From: Lachnospiraceae bacterium
GTDB taxonomy: Bacteria; Bacillota; Clostridia; Lachnospirales; Lachnospiraceae
Length of the DNA stretch: 42,325 nt
Direction of reading: 5' to 3'
NCBI GenBank assembly: GCA_009774215.1
Contig: VSNH01000221.1
Span: 3,681-46,005, forward strand
Shown here: positions 38,024-42,325 of the stretch, piece by piece
Layout: the number at the start of each line of letters is the position of its first letter
Position numbering within the stretch: the first letter of the stretch is position 1
Program-made: the position numbers and the translations under genes
Notes under the pieces: generated by a model
Told to the model about the DNA's origin: nothing
The model's database searches: none
The model's input: only the letters and a program-made list of their open reading frames with translations

Positions 38024-40945
38024 TTAGAAAGGTAGTTTTCCCTGTTGCGGGGGTTGTGGGGGTGGATTCTTGATTCTGTCCGATTCGGCTACCGTGCGGA
38101 GATAAATCATTTCTTTCTGCACTTTCTTATGTGTAACCGGGTCTTCAATTCTCCGCATGATTCTCTGTCCGCTGTTGCATAGGTCTTGCGGATTCAGTTC
38201 TGCGACATATTCGCACGTATAGCAAAAGCCTTTCAGTGCTTTGGTAAACCTCTGCATTGACCATTTATGATTGCCGGAAAAACTCTTGAAGGCGTTAAAC
38301 GCATCTTCCCTGACAATTTCGGTATTCAGGTGGTCGCCGTTTCCGTTCTCATCGACAGAGAAATACATTTCGGCCCAGTCTTGGAAGTTGTCGCCCATAT
38401 CCCGGAGGAACTTGCGGAAAATGATATTGTCAATCCGTGGCTCGATTTTTACCGGCATATTCGCGACAGAAAGATAGAATCTGACGCATTGCATAAAGAA
38501 ATTTATATCCGCTTCCCACTCGGCCTCTGTATATGTCGATGAATATAAATCCTTATTGAAATCGTCGTAAATACGTCGTGTTTCGAGATAATCGTTATCT
38601 TCAGTCTGCTGGTGGTAATAGTCGGAGAATACCACAAAAAGCATACGGCCGACGCTCGAACCGCCAAACTCTTTCGGTACGTAATTTGTGGTAAATGCGA
38701 ACTTCGGGGCCTCGTTGAATTTCAACGTATAGGCGGAAACGTTCTTTGTGTTTATGGTGATGTCGGAAGTGATGTTGTCGTAAAACTGTTTGAACGGCAG
38801 ATATTCGTCGCAGTCGTCAACTACCACGATTCCGAGGTGTTTGCTTATCTGCTCGAAAGCAAATTGATTTTCCAGTAACCGGGGATTGCGGCCGCTTATC
38901 TTCAGCCACCTTGTAATGTGTGAAAGAGCGCGGAACATGAATGATTTGCCGGAGCGTCCGTTACACTGGTCGTTCTCGCCCACGATATTATCCATGACGA
39001 ACGGGGCCCATGCACGAGAATCCGATTTGAAACGGTGCAGCATAAACCCGATTGTAAAAATCTTGTTTATAAGACACTGTTTTTGTTCCTGTATCTCGGC
39101 AGGGGTCAGGCGAGGTCCGGCAATGTCGAATTTATGCTCCTTGCGGTAAGCCTCGATTTGCTCGGCAGTCCATTCGCCCGGCATTTGCTCCAGTTCCTTG
39201 CGCCAGTAGATACGGGAGGAGTTAATCAAATATCTGAAGTAATTGGAGGCGTGGGGGTAAACTTCGATGTTGAAATCTTCGCTGTCATAGCGTCCTTCCG
39301 GGTGCGTAATCTCGAACATATCGGGAAGGAATCGGACGTTATGAGGTATCACGTTTTCTTCCCACACATAGCGGCCTCCGACGGCTATACGGTTTTCGTG
39401 CTTGATTATCTCTTTGCCTGTTACTTCAGCCGAGAATGTCGGGAAGTAAAAGAACTGTGAACGTTCCGTGTAGTTGGTGAAATCCGGGTCGGCCTCCCGT
39501 AACGCCTCCAGAGAGGAAAGCGAAAGCGTAGGGGTTGATAATATCAGGTTGCGGAGTTCTCGCGGTTGTCGCGTATGAATAGACCATTTATGCACGAACT
39601 CGCGTATTTCTTTCGGGGTTACAAGCGTTACTATATTGCCGGTAATACGGATAAACTGCGTTCCGGGAGCGTGTTTGTCGCGGAGTGTGTAGAATCCGCT
39701 CAACATCAAAAATTCGTGTAGACAGGAAATGTCGATACTGTATTTGTAGCGGCCTTTGCTCTTTCCGTCCTCACCTTTGCCGCTTACCCATTGTTTAGTC
39801 CAGAACTTCGCCGGGGTGGCGAGTTCGAGAAGTCCGCGAAAGTCGCTGTTGCTTTTCCAAATCTCTATCCAGTCGCGGAAGTCTTTGCGAGGGTTGCCCC
39901 GGTGGTCACGGTAATTTGCGAGTTCGTCGGGTAGCCATATCGTATGAATGTCGATGAATCGCAAGGCAAGTTCCGTTCCTTTCACCCGGCCGGTCGTGTC
40001 GATGTCCGGGATATTGTAGACGGTTTCGACATATCTGGCTATCTGCCTGTATTCTTCTTCCGTAACCTTGTATGTCTCGGAGTTGAACCATAGCGGGTGG
40101 TAGCCGAGGGAACGGACGCAAATCGCGTCGCGCTCGCCGGAGCAAATGATGGCTTCCGGCAGTTTCTTTTCTTTGTACGGCTTGCCCTCGTTCGCCGGGT
40201 CTGAATTGAAGGCGCGTTCTTCAGCCTCGTTATAATCCCGGTAAGCTGCGATGAGTTCAAACAGTCCATTGATGTAACTTTGCGGCTTTTTACCTCTTGG
40301 CTGGTATTGGAATCGCCATTTCTTATCGACGTTAAGAGGCTCGTATATCTTATAAAATTTGTCTGCGTTACCTTTTTCGTCAACAAACCAACATTCCCGC
40401 ATAAAAATCGGATAGTTCTCGTTGGAGAACTTGTGGATTGCTTCGCGGTTCTTTACCGATGTAAGACGTTTTACCCGGTACCAGTGCAACGCCTCCATGT
40501 GTTCCGGGGTAACACGTGGCCCCATTATGGCACATTGCGATTTCGTAAATTCTTGGTCTATATCCCATGTGCAGTCGCCCTCCGGCTGCTCTGCGGTGGC
40601 GGGTTCGCGTCTTATGTCCGGGCGATTGATTGAACGCGTTATCTCGTCCTGTATGTTGAACGTGGCCGCAAGGTCGAGGATTGCTTCAGTGAATGAAATG
40701 CCCTTCGCCTCCATGTGTATCTGTATCGGGTCAATGGCGCGGCCTTCACCTCCGAAGTCAGTCATTTTCCAGACCTTACCCTTATCTGTGTTGAATAGTT
40801 TTACCCGTGCGCTTGGTGTCCGTTCGTCAGGACGGGCGCGGAACGGTTTGTTTGTTCGTGCCGATTCCACGGCCTCCGGGTAATGCAGTGCGATGATACG
40901 GAGGCCGTCGTCGGTTGCCGCGTATAGCCTTTCAGGTGTTACCAT
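38024..40945 (-). CDS. Primase / superfamily 3 helicase fusion, 973 aa
   Basis: Main replication protein. The N-terminus looks like a degenerate CHC2 zinc domain: KPFRARPDERTPSA and TDFGGEGRAIDPI align with the CPFHxExTPS and FGCGxGGDAIDF parts, but the Cys/His ligands are lost. A Toprim-like segment follows (PEAIICSGERDAICVRSLG, then TTGRVKGTELALRF). The C-terminal third has Walker A NGRSGKS near residue 655 and Walker B VVVDDCDEY near 705, followed by KFAFTTNYVPKEF (sensor region), typical of SF3 helicases. No phage DNA polymerase is visible, so host polymerase is presumably recruited. GTTAC pentamers also occur at its start. Confidence 0.85.
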   Translation of the reverse strand: MVTPERLYAATDDGLRIIALHYPEAVESARTNKPFRARPDERTPSARVKLFNTDKGKVWKMTDFGGEGRAIDPIQIHMEAKGISFTEAILDLAATFNIQDEITRSINRPDIRREPATAEQPEGDCTWDIDQEFTKSQCAIMGPRVTPEHMEALHWYRVKRLTSVKNREAIHKFSNENYPIFMRECWFVDEKGNADKFYKIYEPLNVDKKWRFQYQPRGKKPQSYINGLFELIAAYRDYNEAEERAFNSDPANEGKPYKEKKLPEAIICSGERDAICVRSLGYHPLWFNSETYKVTEEEYRQIARYVETVYNIPDIDTTGRVKGTELALRFIDIHTIWLPDELANYRDHRGNPRKDFRDWIEIWKSNSDFRGLLELATPAKFWTKQWVSGKGEDGKSKGRYKYSIDISCLHEFLMLSGFYTLRDKHAPGTQFIRITGNIVTLVTPKEIREFVHKWSIHTRQPRELRNLILSTPTLSLSSLEALREADPDFTNYTERSQFFYFPTFSAEVTGKEIIKHENRIAVGGRYVWEENVIPHNVRFLPDMFEITHPEGRYDSEDFNIEVYPHASNYFRYLINSSRIYWRKELEQMPGEWTAEQIEAYRKEHKFDIAGPRLTPAEIQEQKQCLINKIFTIGFMLHRFKSDSRAWAPFVMDNIVGENDQCNGRSGKSFMFRALSHITRWLKISGRNPRLLENQFAFEQISKHLGIVVVDDCDEYLPFKQFYDNITSDITINTKNVSAYTLKFNEAPKFAFTTNYVPKEFGGSSVGRMLFVVFSDYYHQQTEDNDYLETRRIYDDFNKDLYSSTYTEAEWEADINFFMQCVRFYLSVANMPVKIEPRIDNIIFRKFLRDMGDNFQDWAEMYFSVDENGNGDHLNTEIVREDAFNAFKSFSGNHKWSMQRFTKALKGFCYTCEYVAELNPQDLCNSGQRIMRRIEDPVTHKKVQKEMIYLRTVAESDRIKNPPPQPPQQGKLPF

Positions 40946-40996
40946 ATCATATTACAAGTTACATAATTACAAAAAATTATAGCGGTTTTTACCCCC

Positions 40997-41015
40997 CCGA
41001 TTTTCTGAAAATCGG
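40997..41015. repeat. 8-bp hairpin upstream of the primase gene
   Basis: CCGATTTT-CTG-AAAATCGG, preceded by a run of seven C on the plus strand (40992-40998). It lies about 50 bp upstream of the primase start, in a 138-bp gap. It may be an operator or attenuator. Confidence 0.5.
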
Positions 41016-41083
41016 TTGAGCCGGTTATAGTTCCGCAAAATTGCCGAGAATCAGCGGTCGAGAGAAGGACGGCCAAAACGTTG

Positions 41084-41260
41084 TCATTCATATTGGAAGA
41101 TGTTTAATTGAATACAGTAGCCGAAAGACTTCAGCCGGGCTTCGATTCTTTCGGAGCGATTCACCTCCGGCACCGTGGCCACTCTTTGGTTCTTGGCAAA
41201 GACATAGCCACGGCGACGCGCATAGTAGCGGAGGTTATACAACGCTTTAGGTTCTTGCAT
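41084..41260 (-). CDS. Small early protein, 58 aa
   Basis: Start chosen at 41260 (MQEPKALYNLRYYARRRGYV); the longer frame from 41302 would overlap the upstream gene by 56 bp. Basic in the first half, with ARLKSFGYCIQLNIFQYE at the end. No family recognised. Third gene of the presumed leftward early transcript starting at the Cro-like gene. Confidence 0.5.
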   Translation of the reverse strand: MQEPKALYNLRYYARRRGYVFAKNQRVATVPEVNRSERIEARLKSFGYCIQLNIFQYE

Positions 41261-41528
41261 TGGAAACAGAAACGTCGGTATCGTATATTGCCGATATGGC
41301 ATTGCAAACTATGTCTGTGAGTTCGCCCATTGGGAGGTCATGAGTAATACGGACACAACCGTTTTTATCATCATCAAAGAACACTTCGGTGGCTATGATG
41401 TCTCCGGCTTCGTTGATTTTATCGGCGATTTTGAGTGGCAGACGTTTGTGTTTTATCGTCAGCATTGCGCGTTCTGCGCTGGCGTTCAGTATGGCGGAGT
41501 ATGCGCCAAAGGTGATTTCTTTTTTCAT
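41247..41528 (-). CDS. Small early protein, 93 aa
   Basis: Begins MKKEITFGAYSAILNASAER. A central acidic turn (VFFDDDKNGCVRIT) sits between beta strands, followed by a C-terminal helix (MGELTDIVCNAISAIYDTD). No known family recognised. It follows the Cro-like gene by 40 bp, in the place where phages keep small early regulators, host-takeover or replication-accessory proteins. Confidence 0.6.
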   Translation of the reverse strand: MKKEITFGAYSAILNASAERAMLTIKHKRLPLKIADKINEAGDIIATEVFFDDDKNGCVRITHDLPMGELTDIVCNAISAIYDTDVSVSNART

Positions 41529-41568
41529 TTTTCGAGTAGGTTAATATACCTCCCCGGAGGTCGGACGC

Positions 41569-41829
41569 TTACGCCTTCGCCCCTCCCTCCGGCTTGGTAA
41601 TTGTGAATATTTCTTTTCCTGACACCTGAAGGCTCACACGGTTGATGTCTCTTTGCGAGGCCGGACGTATGGAACAGTTTCCATAAACCCAGTTGTTAAC
41701 CGTGTGCAGCGGCACAAGGCAAGCGTCAACCAAAAGGTGCTTCGTCTTGTTATAGTCCTTGCGTGGCAAAGAATCAAGCCAACCGCGTAAAATTTCGTTT
41801 GGTGTGAGTGGTCTAATTTCTTGCTCCAT
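41569..41829 (-). CDS. Cro-like small helix-turn-helix protein, 86 aa
   Basis: Begins MEQEIRPLTPNEILRGWLDS. The segment KHLLVDACLVPLHTVNNWVY followed by GNCSIRPASQRDINRV has the spacing of an XRE/Cro HTH (helix, turn with V-P-x-H-T-V-N-N-W, then DNA-facing Arg). It is divergent from the CI-like repressor with a 106-bp shared control region that holds two dyads, and it heads the early leftward unit. By analogy it would be the lytic switch protein; this is inferred from position and the HTH. Confidence 0.7.
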   Translation of the reverse strand: MEQEIRPLTPNEILRGWLDSLPRKDYNKTKHLLVDACLVPLHTVNNWVYGNCSIRPASQRDINRVSLQVSGKEIFTITKPEGGAKA

Positions 41830-41865
41830 TTGCTCAATTCAAAAATTTGTTGTAATTTTATTATG

Positions 41866-41873
41866 CAAATATA
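41866..41873 (-). promoter_or_regulatory. -7 box of the early leftward promoter
   Basis: Minus strand TATATTTG, a full TAnnTTTG match, 37 bp upstream of the Cro-like ATG. Dyad 1 (41881-41898) lies immediately upstream, within the expected spacer. Confidence 0.6.
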
Positions 41874-41880
41874 GCATCAA

Positions 41881-41898
41881 AATTACTATTCAGTAATT
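41881..41898. promoter_or_regulatory. Operator candidate 1: 7-4-7 dyad
   Basis: AATTACT-ATTC-AGTAATT. Between the divergent repressor genes, adjacent to the leftward -7 box, so repressor binding here would block the early promoter. Confidence 0.6.
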
Positions 41899-41913
41899 AA
41901 ATCACTCTTAAAA

Positions 41914-41925
41914 ATTGTTAACAAT
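41914..41925. promoter_or_regulatory. Operator candidate 2: 12-bp palindrome
   Basis: ATTGTTAACAAT, exactly self-complementary, 10 bp upstream of the CI-like ATG. Its sequence differs from dyad 1, so the two may bind different proteins. Confidence 0.5.
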
Positions 41926-41935
41926 ATAAATTTTA

Positions 41936-42244
41936 ATGGCTAACTTAATACTAATCAGAGATTTGTGCGAGCGTAAGAAAATGACTATCCGCGAACTCGC
42001 GCAAAAGATTGGCCGCAATGAAAGCAGCATACAGAGCGCAATCCGTCGCGGTACTACCAACTCCACCACAATAGAGTTGATAGCAAAGGAATTAGGTGTT
42101 TCAGCCGGTATCTTCTTCGACGGATTCGACGGGGGAGAAGCAACTGCCGAACTGCGCCGCGAAATCGCTCACCTGAAGGAACTCCTGAAAGAAAAAGAAC
42201 GTACCATCGAGATACTAATGAGCGACCGCAACGCTAAAAAATAG
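41936..42244 (+). CDS. CI-like XRE repressor with C-terminal coiled coil, 102 aa
   Basis: N-terminal XRE HTH: LCERKKMTIRELAQKIGRNE, then SSIQSAIRRGTTNSTTIELIA. It is followed by KELGVSAGIFF and a C-terminal coiled coil (LRREIAHLKELLKEKERTIE) for dimerisation. The only convincing plus-strand gene, it is divergent from the Cro-like gene. Unlike lambda CI (237 aa) it has no LexA-type autoprotease domain, so prophage induction cannot go by RecA-stimulated self-cleavage of this protein. This argues that the phage is or was temperate. Confidence 0.82.
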   Translation: MANLILIRDLCERKKMTIRELAQKIGRNESSIQSAIRRGTTNSTTIELIAKELGVSAGIFFDGFDGGEATAELRREIAHLKELLKEKERTIEILMSDRNAKK

Positions 42245-42325
42245 TCAAATGTCGGCGCAATGTCGGCACAATCAGCAATTAAACTACTGACTACTAAGGG
42301 GTGCAATGTGCCTGGTGGCACCACC
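42245..42325. other. Right edge after the repressor: short repeats and hairpin
   Basis: Contains the near-tandem ATGTCGGCGCA / ATGTCGGCACA and a small hairpin GTGCC-TGGT-GGCAC (42308-42321). There is no U-run inside the window. It could be a terminator of the repressor gene or part of a larger element cut by the edge. Confidence 0.35.

Noticed and set aside
40992..41015. Intrinsic terminator upstream of the primase
   Set aside because: The 8-bp hairpin is followed on the minus strand by a G-run, not a U-run, so it is listed as an unassigned hairpin.
1..42325. CRISPR arrays, tRNA genes, integrase or reverse transcriptase
   Set aside because: I looked for regular direct repeats, cloverleaf ends, and tyrosine/serine recombinase or RT motifs in the frames, and found none inside the window.

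Overview
The window is most of the genome of a tailed, siphovirus-like temperate phage or prophage of a Bacteroidales host. All recognisable structural, packaging, lysis and replication genes lie on the minus strand and read right to left. The only convincing plus-strand gene is a short CI-like repressor at the right edge. The host assignment rests on three points: repeated TAnnTTTG (-7 type) boxes just upstream of unit starts, the absence of Shine-Dalgarno sequences, and protein styles I associate with gut Bacteroidales phages. The genus is not resolved; no integrase, tRNA, CRISPR or host gene is visible.

Layout in transcription order, right to left. (1) 41.1-42.2 kb: divergent switch, CI-like repressor (+) against a Cro-like protein (-), with two dyads and a Bacteroidetes-type promoter between them. 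(2) 34.9-41.5 kb: early unit with two small proteins, a primase/SF3 helicase, an APS-reductase-like iron-sulphur ATP pyrophosphatase, a C5-cytosine methyltransferase and a small DPPH methyltransferase, closed by a strong terminator. (3) 34.46-34.96 kb: non-coding, with an array of GTTAC/GTAAC pentamers bounded by two 15-bp dyads. (4) 29.4-34.5 kb: head unit with two unknown proteins, an S49-type protease, a 729-aa scaffold-capsid fusion and a 270-aa decoration or tail-like protein, then a terminator. (5) 28.5-29.3 kb: HigBA-type toxin-antitoxin cassette between terminators. (6) 24.0-28.5 kb: coiled-coil protein, beta-class DNA methyltransferase, TerS-like protein, unknown protein, large terminase. 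(7) 22.2-23.7 kb: accessory block with a membrane protein, a probable structured small RNA and two small genes. (8) 15.6-22.0 kb: holin, U-spanin candidate, portal, PLD-like protein, connector and tail-completion-like proteins, GH24 lysozyme, second holin-like protein. (9) 15.0-15.6 kb: small ribbon-helix-helix cassette with its own promoter. (10) 1-15.0 kb: tape measure, three tail-tip proteins, and a receptor-binding protein of at least 2215 aa cut by the left edge.

The strongest points for follow-up are: (a) the giant tail protein, which carries a LamG-like, a CotH-kinase-like and a leucine-rich-repeat-like segment and ends in an FGE/C-type-lectin-like domain that is cut where a diversity-generating-retroelement variable repeat would begin; (b) a roughly 180-nt minus-strand RNA candidate at 22904-23084 with 5'/3' closing stems, a crossing (pseudoknot) helix and an intrinsic terminator, whose 3' arm can also pair with the leader of the next gene; (c) the GTTAC array between the early and head units; (d) an APS-reductase-like protein encoded with DNA methyltransferases. 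Functions come from reading motifs by eye; no database search was possible.
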